64,000 nt of DNA from JAENVT01 sp963805445 (GCA_963805445.1 CAWDUI010000011.1:268373-332372), one strand, 5' to 3'; numbered from the stretch's first letter, positions 40,594-50,338 are shown. Program-made: numbers and translations. The notes: a model not told the origin generated them from the letters alone.

Positions 40594-41344
40594 CTAATAG
40601 GGCCATTCGGGGACATGGCCGGTCACTCGACCGATCGCACCGCCGAGTCGCAGGGTCAGCAGCACCTTCAGCCCGATGTTCTTGACGAACCACGGCAGCT
40701 GGGCGATCTGTCGCAGTGCGTTGGCGGTCCGCGGACCCCAACCGTCGGAGAGGTCGGCTCGGTACTCGGTCAGCGAACGAGAACGCCCGACGTACCGGAA
40801 CCGCCGGCCGAACATCAGTTCGCGAACGATCGCCAGCGTCACCCCGACCGACGAGAACGAATCGTGGATCAGCAGTGATCCGTCGTCGCTCCACACGCCC
40901 ACCCCAGGTCCGAACGTCCGATCGCGCCGGCGCGTACCGATGGGCGCCGTCGATGTAGAGCACCGCAATGCCGCCGGAGACTGCGTCATGGGCGAGATCG
41001 CTGAACTCACGGACGTGGCGCACGCGATCCGCCACCCCGGCGGCGGCGAGATTGGTGTTGAACACCTCGTGGTCACCCGCGGCCTGGGCCTCGAAGCCAC
41101 GGATCTCCTGCGGGCCGCGATCGTTGCCGGCATGTGGATCGATTGCCACGACGGCGACGCCCTCGGGTGCGGCCCCGGCGAGCATGATCGTGCTGCGACC
41201 GCGGAAGCTCCCGATCTCGACGATCTGGTCCCCCGGGTGTGTCGCTGCAGCGACGCCGTACAGCCTGGCGGCTTGGTCGTCCGACAACCATCCATCGACA
41301 CCATCGACTCGGGCCAACAGATCGTCCAGGGTGCGCCGTGTCAT
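40594..41344 (-). CDS. Class I methyltransferase, Methyltransf_24-like (one frame break)
   Basis: About 250 residues from ATG 41,344 in an ATGA overlap with the UbiA gene. IVEIGSFRGRSTIMLAGAAP near residue 40 is the SAM-binding motif, and VVAIDPHAGND is motif II. VLYIDGAHRYAPARSDVRTW, typical of this methyltransferase group, is followed by a break near 40,920, then SLLIHDSFSSVGVTLAI. It is the last gene of the scpA-to-UbiA operon. The substrate is unknown; linkage to UbiA suggests a lipid-linked sugar or a cell-wall glycan. Confidence 0.72.
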
Positions 41345-42208
41345 GCCAGGTAGACGCCGATCCCGAACACCGTGATCCAGATCAGTCCGAGTACCTGCAG
41401 CACGCGGTCGTGGGCGAAGATCTCCTCCGGCACCGCGCCATGGCCCTGCTCGAGGATCAGCGTGTACCGCAGCAGCGCAGTGCCCATGGGGATGATCGAG
41501 AGCTCGTAGAACGGCCATCGCGTGCCGGAGATCTCCTGGGTGTCGAACGCCCAGATGCAATACGTCACGAGTGCAGCGCCGCAGCTGACCGACAGCACGA
41601 TGCGCAGGAAGCCGAGCGAGTAGTCGTCGAGCGTCGGATCGGGTCTGCGCATCGTCACCCAGATCGCGCAGTTCGGCGTACCGCTTGCCGGCCACGATGA
41701 ACAACGATCCGAACGAGGTGGTCAACGAGAACCACTTGCTCATCGGCACGTCGGTGGCGGCCGAACCGGCCGCGGCCCGCAGCACGAACCCGGCCGCGAC
41801 GATGATGAGATCGACAACGGCGATGTGCTTCAGCACCGTGCTGTACAGCGAGGTCAGCGCGACGTAGCCGGCGACGATCGCCGCGGCCTGCCAGCGTGTC
41901 GTCGCGGCCAACCCGATTCCGGCCAGCAGAAGCAAGCTGCCGACGAGGCGACCCGTCCTCACCGATATTGCCCCGCTGGCGATCGGCCGGTGCTGCTTGA
42001 CCGGATGATTGCGGTCGCTCTCGGCGTCGAGGAGGTCGTTCCAGAAGTACGTGCCGCTGCTTGCCAGGCAGAAGGCGACGAACGTGACGGCGGCGCGCCA
42101 GAGCGACGAACCCTGATCGAGCACGCCACCGGCGCCGGGCGCGGCGAAGACCAGCAGGTTCTTGACCCACTGCTTCGGACGTGCCTGCCGGAACAGCGCA
42201 GCCGTCAT
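41341..42208 (-). CDS. UbiA-family decaprenyl-phosphate phosphoribosyltransferase (one frame break)
   Basis: About 289 residues and nine membrane segments. The start FRQARPKQWVKNLLVFAAP is the typical opening of DPPR synthase (Rv3806c). NDLLDAESDRNHPVKQHRPI is the first Asp-rich Mg/PRPP site, and SLFIVAGKRYAELRDLGD covers the second conserved region. After a break near 41,665 the C-terminus reads YCIWAFDTQEIS, then HDRVLQVLGLIWITV, again as in Rv3806c. It transfers ribose 5-phosphate from PRPP to decaprenyl phosphate, the first committed step of arabinan precursor synthesis. Start and stop both overlap neighbours by 4 bp. Confidence 0.88.
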
Positions 42209-42845
42209 CCAGCAACCACCTCGGGGATCTCCGAGATGGTCGCACCGTTGACCCACACGGCGTGATCGGCACGCTCGAGGAGCTCGCGATCGCCAGCACT
42301 GTCGCCATAGGCCCACACCTCGGCGCTCTCCCATCGGTGTTCTTCGAGCCATTCGTCGAGACGACGGCGCTTCTCGGCGGCCCGGCAGTTCGGCCCACTG
42401 AGCCGATCGCCGTAACGATCGCCACGACGGACCGAATCGGTGCACAGCACGTCGTCGATGCCGAGCCGAAGTGCGAGAGGGCGCAGGTAGACGGCAAGTG
42501 ACGCCGACACCAGCACCGTGCGGTGGCCGGCCTGCTGGTGCCAACGCAGCCGTCGCAACGTGTCGGGACGCAGCCAGTTGACCAGCACGAATTGGGCGAA
42601 CTGCTCGCCGATGGATCTCGACGTCGGCAATGAGCTTGCCGCGCAACGAGCCGCCGACGATGATCTCCTTGAACCGATCGCGATCTCGCAGCAGCAGCGG
42701 CCTTCACCGAGGCGAACGGCCGGCGGATCAGCGATGTCAGCAGTCGCCGGCGCCCGGCAACGCGTTCGAGGAACGGGCGAACGCAGTCGCGCGTCGTCAG
42801 CGTGCCGTCGACATCGAACGCAGCAACCACCAGTCTGTCGCTCAC
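42205..42845 (-). CDS. HAD-IB family phosphatase (frame broken)
   Basis: About 213 residues from GTG 42,845, overlapping aroA by 4 bp. Motif I is VVAAFDVDGTLTTRD, with the nucleophile Asp and the second Asp two residues on. RTVLVSASLAVYLRPLALRL carries motif II (Ser). VWAYGDSAGDRELLERAD carries the motif IV aspartates. Breaks lie near 42,695 and 42,620. The subfamily includes phosphoserine phosphatase-like enzymes acting on small or lipid phosphates. It overlaps the DPPR synthase gene by 4 bp, so it is a candidate for the 5-phosphate phosphatase of decaprenyl-phospho-ribose 5-phosphate. That role is inference from position. Confidence 0.75.
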
Positions 42846-44105
42846 CGCAAGCCCCTGAGCATCTCCCAATATCCCGGCCAGCTCTTGGATACCACATCCG
42901 GATCGTCGACTTCGATGCCCGGAACGCGCAGGCCGATCAGGCCAAAGGCCATCGCCAGGCGATGGTCGTCGTGGGTCTGCACGCGGCTGCCGTGAAGGGC
43001 CGCCGGTTCGATGATCAGTCCATCCTCGGTATCGTCGGCCCGCGCGCCGAGGCGGCGGAGCTCGGCACACAGGTCTCCGAGCCGGTCACTTTCCTTGGCG
43101 CGGATGAAGCCGACGCCACGGATGCGTGATGGGGTATCGGCAAAGGCAGCGACGGCCGCCAGCGTGGGAACCAGGTCGGAGCGGTCGGCCATGTCGATGT
43201 CGACACCGTGCAGGTCTCGACCTCCCTCGACCACCGTCGACTCGCCGCCTTGCGCCGACGTGCATCCCATCGCGGCCAGCACCTCGGAGAACGCCGCATC
43301 GCCTTGCATCGAGTGGCGCGTCAGGCCCGGGATCTCGACCCGACCGCCGCAGATCGCCGCCGCGGCGAGCGGATAGCTCGCCGAGCTGGCATCCGGCTCG
43401 ACGGAGTAGTCGCGGCCGCGGTAGCTCCCCGGCTCGACCTCGATCTCACTGTCGTCGATCGATACAGCGCGGTGACCGAACTCGGCCATCACTGCGCGGG
43501 TGAGCTGCAGGTATGGCCGCGAGACGAGTGGCGTGGAGATCGTGATGTGCAGCCCGCCCGGTACGTATGGGCCGATCAGCATCAAGGCGGTCAGGAACTG
43601 GCTGCTGATGTCACCGCGGACCTCGAGTCGTTCGTTGGCGCGCAACGGCCCCGAGACGGTGACCGGCAGGTGTCCCACACGCTCCCCCGCAAGCGTCGCA
43701 CCCAGCGCCGCCAGCGCATCGTGCAGCGGAGCCATCGGGCGGGCGCGTAGTGGCGGCGAACCGTCGACCACGTAGGGACCGACGCCCAACGCGGCGAGGG
43801 CGGTGACGAAGCGCGACGTGGTGCCGGCCAGTCTGGTGGGCAGCACACGTGGCCCGGGGAGCGAGATTCCCGCCGGTGCCCGAGATCGTGGTGACATCGG
43901 TCGAGCGCTCGACACCGATGCCCAACACGTCGAGGCAGGTCAGCATGGCCTCGGTGTCGTCACCATCGGGGAGGTTGTGGAACGTCGACGACCCGTCCGC
44001 CAGCGCGGCGCAGATCAACGCCCGATTGGCGATGCTCTTGGATCCGGGCACCGCCACGACGGCGTCGATCGGGTGGAGCACAGGCTCCACGACATAGGTG
44101 GCCAC
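42842..44105 (-). CDS. aroA: 3-phosphoshikimate 1-carboxyvinyltransferase (EPSP synthase; one frame break)
   Basis: About 421 residues from GTG 44,105, directly after the tyrA stop. VAVPGSKSIANRALICAALA is the PEP/S3P site and DGDDTEAMLTCLDVLG follows. SGTGGNL is then broken near 43,865 and resumes with RLAGTTSRFVTALAALG. DISSQFLTALMLIGPY, RAKESDRLGDLCAELRRLGA and THDDHRLAMAFGL complete the family pattern. It condenses shikimate 3-phosphate with PEP in the aromatic pathway. The break falls in a core catalytic region of a normally indispensable enzyme, an argument for an assembly error. Confidence 0.92.
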
Positions 44106-45170
44106 TCAGGCCAGCCGCTGCACTGCAGGGCGGTAGCCACGGGCCAGCAGGCCACCGCGGTACAGGTCTGCCGTGGCCACGTCGACGAGCACGACGGCGA
44201 CGCCACGGTTGCCTTCGACGCTGTGCACCACCTCGAAGCTGGCGATGTTCACGCCGAGCTCGGCAGCGAGAGTGAACACCTCTGCGGCGGCACCCGGGCG
44301 GTCCGGGATCGGGATGCGCACCTCGGCCAGTTCGCTCGGTTGGTTGACCCTGTTCGGAAGGTTGGTCCGGGCGTCACGCGCATGCTGCAGGCGGTCGAAC
44401 AAGGCGACGCGGTCGTCGCGGTCGACGACGTCGCGCATCGAAGCAAGTCCGTCGATCAGACCATCGAGAGCCGAGAGGATGGCGGGGCGGTTCTCGGCAC
44501 AGATGTCGAGCCAGATCGCCGGATGTCCGGATGCGATTCGGGTCATGTCGCGAAACCCGCCGGCGGCGAGCCGCAGCAGTGCGGCGTGCTCCTCGGCGCG
44601 GTCGCTGGCCAGGCCCATCAGCGTCGCCGCGGCGAGGTGCGGGACATGGCTGATGACGGCGACCACCTGGTCGTGCCGGTCTGCGGGCAGGGCGACCACG
44701 TCGGCGCCGAGCTCGGCGACGATCGCTGCGACCTGGCTGAAGGTGCTGTCTGCAGTGGTCGACGACGGTGTCAGCACCCACACCGCACCCTCGAACATCG
44801 ACGCGTCGGCGCCGTCGAAGCCCTCGAGCTCGCTGCCGGCCATCGGGTGACCGCCGACGAAACGCGGGTCGTCGATCGCCGCGGTGATGCCGCCCTTCAC
44901 GCTGCCGACGTCGGTGACCAGTCCTGTTGTCTCGGCCAGGGCACGCTTGACCTGGTCGACGATCGACAGCACCGGTGTGGCGACGAAGGTGATGTCGGCG
45001 TCGGCATCGAAACCGCCGACGTCGATCGCTCCCATGCTCAATGCCCGGTCGACGCGTGCGGCGTCGAGGTCGTCGCCCGTCACGTGCCAGCCGTGGTCGC
45101 GCAGCGCCAGCGCGATCGATCCACCCATCAGGCCGAGACCGGCCACGTTGGCACGTCGAGTCGCAGTCAC
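44106..45170 (-). CDS. tyrA: Prephenate dehydrogenase with C-terminal ACT domain
   Basis: 354 residues from GTG 45,170. ANVAGLGLMGGSIALALRD is the NAD(P)-binding loop. VTDVGSVKGGITAA and RFVGGHPMAGSELEGFDGA are the catalytic regions, with VISHVPHLAAATLMG further on. Residues 285-350 form an ACT regulatory domain (RIPIPDRPGAAAEVFTLAAE), suggesting feedback control, presumably by tyrosine. It converts prephenate to 4-hydroxyphenylpyruvate. The gene sits 6 bp behind rluB and abuts aroA. Confidence 0.95.
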   Translation of the reverse strand: MTATRRANVAGLGLMGGSIALALRDHGWHVTGDDLDAARVDRALSMGAIDVGGFDADADITFVATPVLSIVDQVKRALAETTGLVTDVGSVKGGITAAIDDPRFVGGHPMAGSELEGFDGADASMFEGAVWVLTPSSTTADSTFSQVAAIVAELGADVVALPADRHDQVVAVISHVPHLAAATLMGLASDRAEEHAALLRLAAGGFRDMTRIASGHPAIWLDICAENRPAILSALDGLIDGLASMRDVVDRDDRVALFDRLQHARDARTNLPNRVNQPSELAEVRIPIPDRPGAAAEVFTLAAELGVNIASFEVVHSVEGNRGVAVVLVDVATADLYRGGLLARGYRPAVQRLA

Positions 45171-45176
45171 GGGCGG

Positions 45177-45963
45177 TCAGCGTAGCTGCGTGCCGGCTGA
45201 GCCGACGCTCTCGATCAGCTCCTTGACCTCACTGATGGTGAGTGCGCGCCACGCTCCGGGGCCGAGGCTCGCATCGCGGAGCGTGCCGATGCGCACCCGA
45301 ACCAGTCGGCTGACCGGATGCCCGATTGCCTCGCACATTCGCCGGATCTGGCGGTTGCGACCCTCGTGGATCGTCAACCGCAGCACGCCGGGGCTGGGCT
45401 GCGACACCTTTGCGGGCGCCGTCATGCCATCGTCCAGCGTCGACGCCGTCGCGCAGTCGTCGAAGCTTGCCGTGAGCGACAGGGCCGCCGACGACCTCGA
45501 CGAGGTACTCCTTCTCCACGCCGTGGCTCGGATGGGTCAGGCGCTGGGCCAGGTCGCCATCGTTGGTCAACAGCAGCAGACCCTCGGTGTCGATGTCGAG
45601 TCGTCCGACGGGGTACACCCGCGGCTCGTCGGGCACCAGTTCCACCACCGTCGGTCGACCATGTGTGTCGCTGGAGGTGGTGACGATGCCGGCAGGCTTG
45701 TTGAGCAAGTAGTAGACGAGGCCGGGCTTCACGCCGATCGGGACGCCGTCGACCTCGACGTGGTCGTGGTCGGTGTCGACGCGGCGACCGAGCACGGCAA
45801 CCTCGCCGTTGACCGTGACCCGCCCGGCGGTGATCAGGTCTTCGCAGACCCGACGACTGCCCCATCCACGGACAGCAAGAACCTTCTGCAGACGCTCACC
45901 TTGTGGAAGTGCCGCGTTCTTGGCTGCCCACTGCTCCCAAAGGGGCGGCTCAAGCTGGGGCAT
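45177..45963 (-). CDS. rluB: 23S rRNA pseudouridine synthase, RluB/RsuA family (one frame break)
   Basis: About 262 residues. The N-terminal S4 RNA-binding domain reads ERLQKVLAVRGWGSRRVCED. The catalytic block VYPVGRLDIDTEGLLLLTND contains the active Asp. After a break near 45,440 the C-terminus reads RLTIHEGRNRQIRRMCEAIG and VSRLVRVRIGTL, the family's closing motif. It isomerises a uridine in 23S rRNA. It overlaps scpB by 14 bp, matching the scpA-scpB-rluB order of other Actinobacteria. Confidence 0.9.
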
Positions 45964-46544
45964 CGGTTGCCGGCGCGTCGATGCGCAGGCCGTATTCGAG
46001 CGCCTCGATGACGTCGGCTCCGGGGACGAACTCGGCGATCGGCGGCAGGTCCGACAGCGAGTTCAAGCCCAGCTTCTCCAGGAACGACGGCGGTGGTGCC
46101 GTACAGGATCGCTTGACCCGGGCCGGCATCGCGGGCCACCTCGGTGACGTACCCACGAGCCTGCAGCGTGCGCAACACGCCATCGGGATCCACACCGCGG
46201 ATCGAGGCGATCTGCCCGCGCGACAACGGCTGCTTGTAGGCGACGATGGCCAGCGTCTCCAGCGCCGCGGCGCTCATGCGTGCCCGTTGTCCGTCGAGCA
46301 GGAAGCGCTCCACGTAGGGAGCCAGCTCGGCGTGTGACTGGTAGCGGTAGCCGCCGGCCACCTTGACGAGCTGGAAGCCGTGGCCGGCCTCGTCGTACGC
46401 CGCAGCCAACTCGGAGCACAACCGCTCGATCACCGCAGTCGGTTGCTCGAGCAGCTGCGCCAGCAGGTCGGGGGCAACGGGCTCGACGGCGACCATCACG
46501 ATCGCCTCGATCGCCCGCACGGTTTCGCTGTCGAAGTCACTCAT
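45950..46544 (-). CDS. scpB: Segregation and condensation protein B (one frame break)
   Basis: About 198 residues from ATG 46,544. The winged-helix repeats are visible as SETVRAIEAIVMVAVEPVAP, then ETLAIVAYKQPLSRGQIASI and RGVDPDGVLRTLQARGYV. After a break near 46,085 the C-terminus SFLEKLGLNSLSDLPPI matches ScpB. It binds ScpA and SMC in chromosome condensation. It starts 8 bp after the scpA stop. Confidence 0.92.
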
Positions 46545-46552
46545 CGTCTGCC

Positions 46553-47332
46553 TCAGCCTTCGTAGTCGTCGATCGCGATCGAGCCGGCGGCCACGGGCTC
46601 GAGCCCGCCCGTCCAGAGCACATCGATCTCGCCGAACTGCTCGCCCTGGTCGAGCTCGATCACGCCCTGCTTGAACAGCTCCAGCAGGGCAAGGAAGCGC
46701 ACGATCACCTCGAGCCGCTCGACCAGGCCGCTGGTGAGCCGGCGGAACGAGATTCGACCGACGCGGGGAAGCTCGTCGACCAGCTCGGCCACGGCATCGG
46801 CCACGCTGGCCCGCACCGGGGCGACGTGGAACAGGTCGATCCGCGGCACCGGCTTGGGGGTCACCGCACGCTGGTAGGCGGCGAGCAGCCGTTTGCCGGT
46901 CACGCCATCGAGCAGGTCCGGCATCAGGTCGTCGAACCGCTCGTCGGGCCCGGCAGTACGCGGGAAGCTGCGATCGGCTTCGTCGGCCAACCGGTTGAAC
47001 ACGCTGGCCACGTCTTTGAACGTCTTGCATTCCAGCAGACGTGCCAGCAGCAGGTCGCGCTCTTCCCACAGGGCCAGTTCGTCATCGAGGTCGACGTCGT
47101 CGCGACCTGGCAGCAGACGGCGAGCCTTCAGCTCGACCAGCGTCGCGGCGATGAGCAGGAACTCGGTGGCGATGTCGAGGTCGATGACCTGCAAACGCTC
47201 GATCTCGGCCAGGTACGCATCGACGATCCGGCTCAACGAGACGTCGTAGATATCGACCTGTTCTCTGAGGATCAGGTGCAACAACAGGTCGAATGGCCCC
47301 TCGAAGACGGGGGTTGCCACCGCAAATGCCAT
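46553..47332 (-). CDS. scpA: Segregation and condensation protein A
   Basis: 259 residues and intact. The N-terminus TPVFEGPFDLLLHLILREQV is the SMC-neck-binding region of this kleisin. ATEFLLIAATLVELKARRLL follows, and the C-terminal winged helix ends FLALLELFKQGVIELDQGEQ, the usual ScpA ending. It bridges SMC heads with ScpB. First gene of an eight-gene operon running to the methyltransferase at 40,594. Confidence 0.95.
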   Translation of the reverse strand: MAFAVATPVFEGPFDLLLHLILREQVDIYDVSLSRIVDAYLAEIERLQVIDLDIATEFLLIAATLVELKARRLLPGRDDVDLDDELALWEERDLLLARLLECKTFKDVASVFNRLADEADRSFPRTAGPDERFDDLMPDLLDGVTGKRLLAAYQRAVTPKPVPRIDLFHVAPVRASVADAVAELVDELPRVGRISFRRLTSGLVERLEVIVRFLALLELFKQGVIELDQGEQFGEIDVLWTGGLEPVAAGSIAIDDYEG

Positions 47333-47340
47333 ACGGGTTC

Positions 47341-47346
47341 AGGCTA
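47341..47346 (-). promoter_or_regulatory. -10 box of the scpA operon (leaderless)
   Basis: TAGCCT on the minus strand ends eight bases before ATG 47,332. The identical hexamer serves trpS on the opposite strand within the same 37-bp gap. Confidence 0.45.
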
Positions 47347-47355
47347 GCTCGCCAC

Positions 47356-47361
47356 TAGCCT
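47356..47361 (+). promoter_or_regulatory. -10 box of trpS (leaderless)
   Basis: TAGCCT ends eight bases before GTG 47,370, with no Shine-Dalgarno. Confidence 0.45.
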
Positions 47362-47369
47362 GGCGCGCC

Positions 47370-48438
47370 GTGACCCGCGTCCTCTCGTGCATCCAACCCA
47401 CCGGCGATGTCCATCTGGGCAACTACCTCGGTGCGCTGCGCAACTGGGTCAACGGCCAGCACGATGCCGACGCCTTCCACGGGATCGTCGATCTCCATGC
47501 GCTGACGGTGACCGAGTCGCCCGGCGTGATCGGCGAATCGACGGTTCGCTTGGCGGCCATGCTGTTCGCCATCGGGCTCGATCCCGATGTGGCCACGGTG
47601 TTCGTGCAGAGCCATGTCGTGCAGCACAGCCAACTGTGCTGGGTGATGGAGTGCACGGTGTCGTTCGGCGAGCTGAGCCGCATGACGCAGTTCAAGGACA
47701 AGTCAGCCAAGCGTGAGGGCGAGTTCATCTCCGCCGGGCTGTTCACCTATCCAGCTCTGCAGGCTGCCGACATCGTCCTGTACGACGCCGAAGAGGTGCC
47801 GGTCGGTGAAGACCAGCGTCAACACATCGAGATCACCCGCGATGTGGCAATGCGCTTCAACCATCGCTTCGGCGACACCTTCGTGATCCCGAAGGCAGTC
47901 ACACCCAAGGCCGGGGCGCGGGTGATGGACCTGCAGGATCCGACGTCGAAGATGAGCAAGTCGACCGACAGCGACGCCGGCTGCATCATGATGCTCGACG
48001 ACCCGGCCGAGGTTGCCCGCAAGTTCAAGCGTGCGGTGACCGACAGCGACAACGAGGTGCGCTTCGATCGCGCTGGCCAAGCCAGGGATCTCGAACCTGC
48101 TCGAGATCCTGGCCGTGTGCACCGGTTCGACGCCGCAGGAGTTGGCCGACCAGTACACGCAGTACGGCCCGCTGAAGACCGATGCCGGCGAGGCGGTCGT
48201 CGAGATGCTGCTGCCGATCCAGGCCCGGTACAACGAGCTGATGACCGATCGCGGCGAACTGGCCTCCCTGCTCCGCAAAGGTGCCGCGAAGGCCGGTCAG
48301 GTTGCCGAAGCCACGCTGGAGCGGGCCTACACGGCAATCGGGTTCCTCCCCCGCTGGCACACGCGCCTCAGATGTCGTCGGCATCGCGAAGCGCCGGCGC
48401 AGCGCGCGCCCTCGCCCGAGCACGAGTCTCGATCGTGA
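47370..48438 (+). CDS. trpS: Tryptophanyl-tRNA synthetase (one frame break)
   Basis: About 355 residues from GTG 47,370. The HIGH-like signature is QPTGDVHLGNYLGALRNW. VQSHVVQHSQLCWVMEC and EDQRQHIEITRDVAMRFN follow, and the KMSKS loop is DPTSKMSKSTDSD near residue 195. A break near 48,075 (a GCGC context, two bases probably lost) is followed by KPGISNLLEILAVCTGSTPQ and the C-terminal helices. It charges tRNA-Trp. The last 70 bases overlap the convergent HD-domain gene, and the exact C-terminus is uncertain. No other trpS copy is in this window. Confidence 0.92.
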
Positions 48439-48820
48439 CCTCCGACGATCCTGCTTCGAGAAGCATCTCGGCGCCACGACGTTCGTGGTCGTGGTAGCGG
48501 CGGAACCGATCGGAGCGTGGGCCGGCGATCGTCGCGACGACCCGGCCGAGCGTGCCGAGGCCGGAATCGAGCTTGCCGATGTCGTGCAACAAGGCGCCGG
48601 CCATCTCGTCGCGCGACCACGTCCCGCCGCGTGACTCGAACCGGCGGGCGACCGTGATCGAGTGACGACGGTCGGGCACGGCCATTCGATGCCACAGCAG
48701 CGACTCACCGACGAGGAGGTGTGAGTCCGCCCACTCGGTCTCGGCAACGCTCGGCTCACGTCGCGACAGCGACGTGAAGAATCGGCGCGACAGGTGCACG
48801 ATCCTCCGGATCGGGTTCAT
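48368..48820 (-). CDS. Small HD-domain-like protein
   Basis: 150 residues from ATG 48,820, overlapping xerD by 4 bp. It carries a His in RRHSITVARRFE, the metal-binding ALLHDIGKLDSG and a downstream HDHERRGAEMLLEAG, the arrangement of an HD phosphohydrolase. The N-terminal 40 residues are basic and unassigned. Substrate unknown. It is the last gene of the pyrG-NUDIX-xerD-HD operon. Confidence 0.7.
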   Translation of the reverse strand: MNPIRRIVHLSRRFFTSLSRREPSVAETEWADSHLLVGESLLWHRMAVPDRRHSITVARRFESRGGTWSRDEMAGALLHDIGKLDSGLGTLGRVVATIAGPRSDRFRRYHDHERRGAEMLLEAGSSEVTIETRARARARAAPALRDADDI

Positions 48821-49752
48821 CTGCCGAGTGCCCGCGGGTGAGCGGACCGATACACGTCGAACAAGCGCTCCTGGCTCACCCTGGTGTACACCTGCGTGGT
48901 CGAGATCGAGGCGTGACCGAGCAGCTCCTGCACGATCCGCAGATCCGCTCCGTGATCGAGCAAGTGGGTCGCACACGAGTGTCGCAGCACATGCGGCGAC
49001 AGCTTGTGCCCGATCCCGATGCGATCGCCGTACTTCTTGACGATCGCCCATGCGGCTTGCCGCGAGAGCCGCGATCCGCGGAGGTTCAAGAACACGGCCT
49101 CGGCATCGCCGCGGCGCGCCCATCGCTGCGGTTGCAGATGCGGTCGTCCGGACGGTCCGAGCCAATCCGCCAACGCCGCTGCCGCATGCCGCCCGTACGG
49201 AACGATCCGCTCCTTCGAGCCCTTGCCGAAGAGCCGTACCAACTGCTCCTCATGGTCGAAGTCACCGAGCGACAGCCCGCACGCCTCCGAGATTCGCGCT
49301 CCGGTCGCGTAGAGGAACTCGAGCAAGGCGCGATCGCGCAACCCGGCCGGCTCGGTGGTGATCGGCGCCGCCGAGCAAGGCAGTGACTTCATCCTCCGTC
49401 AGCGGGTGTGGGATGCCGGCGGGGACGCGGATTCCCTCGATGTCGGCACTGGGGTCGTCGCCGCGCACGCCCTCCTCGGCCAGGAACCGATGCAGCATTC
49501 TGATTGCGGCAACCTGGCGGGCGACCGAGGACGGCTGCGCTCCCGGCTGCCGCGGCGGGCGCTGACGAATGCGTCCAACTCGGCGCGATCGACGTCGAGC
49601 AACGTTGCCGGGCGCGCCGCCAGCCATGCGCAGTAACTGGTGAGGTCGCGCCGATAGGCGGCCAAGGTGTTTGCCGACCGGCCGCGTTCTGTGGCCATCC
49701 ACGACAGGAACTCCTCGACTTCCAGAGGAAGCATCGCCGCAGACGCCGACAT
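48817..49752 (-). CDS. xerD: Tyrosine recombinase XerD (frame broken twice)
   Basis: About 311 residues from ATG 49,752. The N-terminal SAM-like domain is VEEFLSWMATERGRSANTLA. Breaks lie near 49,545 and 49,372. The catalytic domain has Arg in LYATGARISEACGLSLGDFD, Lys in KGSKERIVP, His-x-x-Arg in LSPHVLRHSCATHLLDHGAD and the second His plus Tyr in LGHASISTTQVYTRV. It resolves chromosome dimers with XerC at dif. Position next to pyrG and NUDIX genes marks it as the housekeeping recombinase, not a phage integrase. Confidence 0.92.
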
Positions 49753-49763
49753 CACGACACCGG

Positions 49764-50338
49764 TCAAGGACTGCCTTCGCGCAAGCGCCGATCCACCAGC
49801 AGCAGACCGATGACTGTCTTGGCGTCGCGGATCTCGCCGCGCACCACCATGTCGACCGCCTCGGCCAACGGCAGGCGCACGACGTCCATGTTCGACTCCT
49901 CGGGACCATGCACGTCTCGTTCCACTTCGGTCAACTCCGTTGCGAGGTAGATGTGCAGCGCCGAGTCGGTCATGCCTGCGGACGTGTAGTACTGCGTCAG
50001 GAACTCGAGATGCCCAGCCGACAAGCCGGCCTCCTCGATCAGCTCCCGCTCGGCGGTGACCTCCGGCGGTTCGTCGGCGATGTCTCGCATTCCCGCCGGG
50101 ATCTCCAACAGGTACTGATCCAGCGGCCCGCGGTACTGGCGAACGAAGACGACGGTGGCAACGCCGTGGTCGTGCAGCAGCGGGACCACACCGACAGCGC
50201 CGGGAGAACGGACGACGTCTGCGTTCGAACAGTTCGCCGTCAGGCGCTTCGAACGTGGCCACGGCCACATGCCAGATGTACCCCTGATGCACGAGCCGGT
50301 CGCCGAGATGACGAAACGCCGGCGAGCGACCCGCTCAT
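49764..50338 (-). CDS. NUDIX hydrolase, ADP-ribose pyrophosphatase type (frame broken near start)
   Basis: About 190 residues. The N-terminal strands read FRHLGDRLVHQGYIWHVAVA, then FEAPDGELFERD in one frame and DVVRSPGAVGVVPLL after a break near 50,215. The Nudix box is GMRDIADEPPEVTAERELIEEA (no break), with the REx2E core RELIEE. LEFLTQYYTSAGMTDSALHI is typical of ADP-ribose/ADP-sugar pyrophosphatases. The 5' boundary is uncertain: ATG 50,338 needs another small shift, and GTG 50,292 is the first in-frame start. It lies about 40 bp behind pyrG, as in other Actinobacteria. Confidence 0.82.

Noticed and set aside
39947..42646. 899-codon minus-strand open frame spanning three genes
   Set aside because: It is a chimera that passes through parts of the UbiA and methyltransferase genes only because of frame breaks.
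48817..49752. Tyrosine recombinase as a sign of a mobile element
   Set aside because: Its neighbours (pyrG, NUDIX) and sequence mark it as the chromosomal XerD; no att repeats or phage genes are present.
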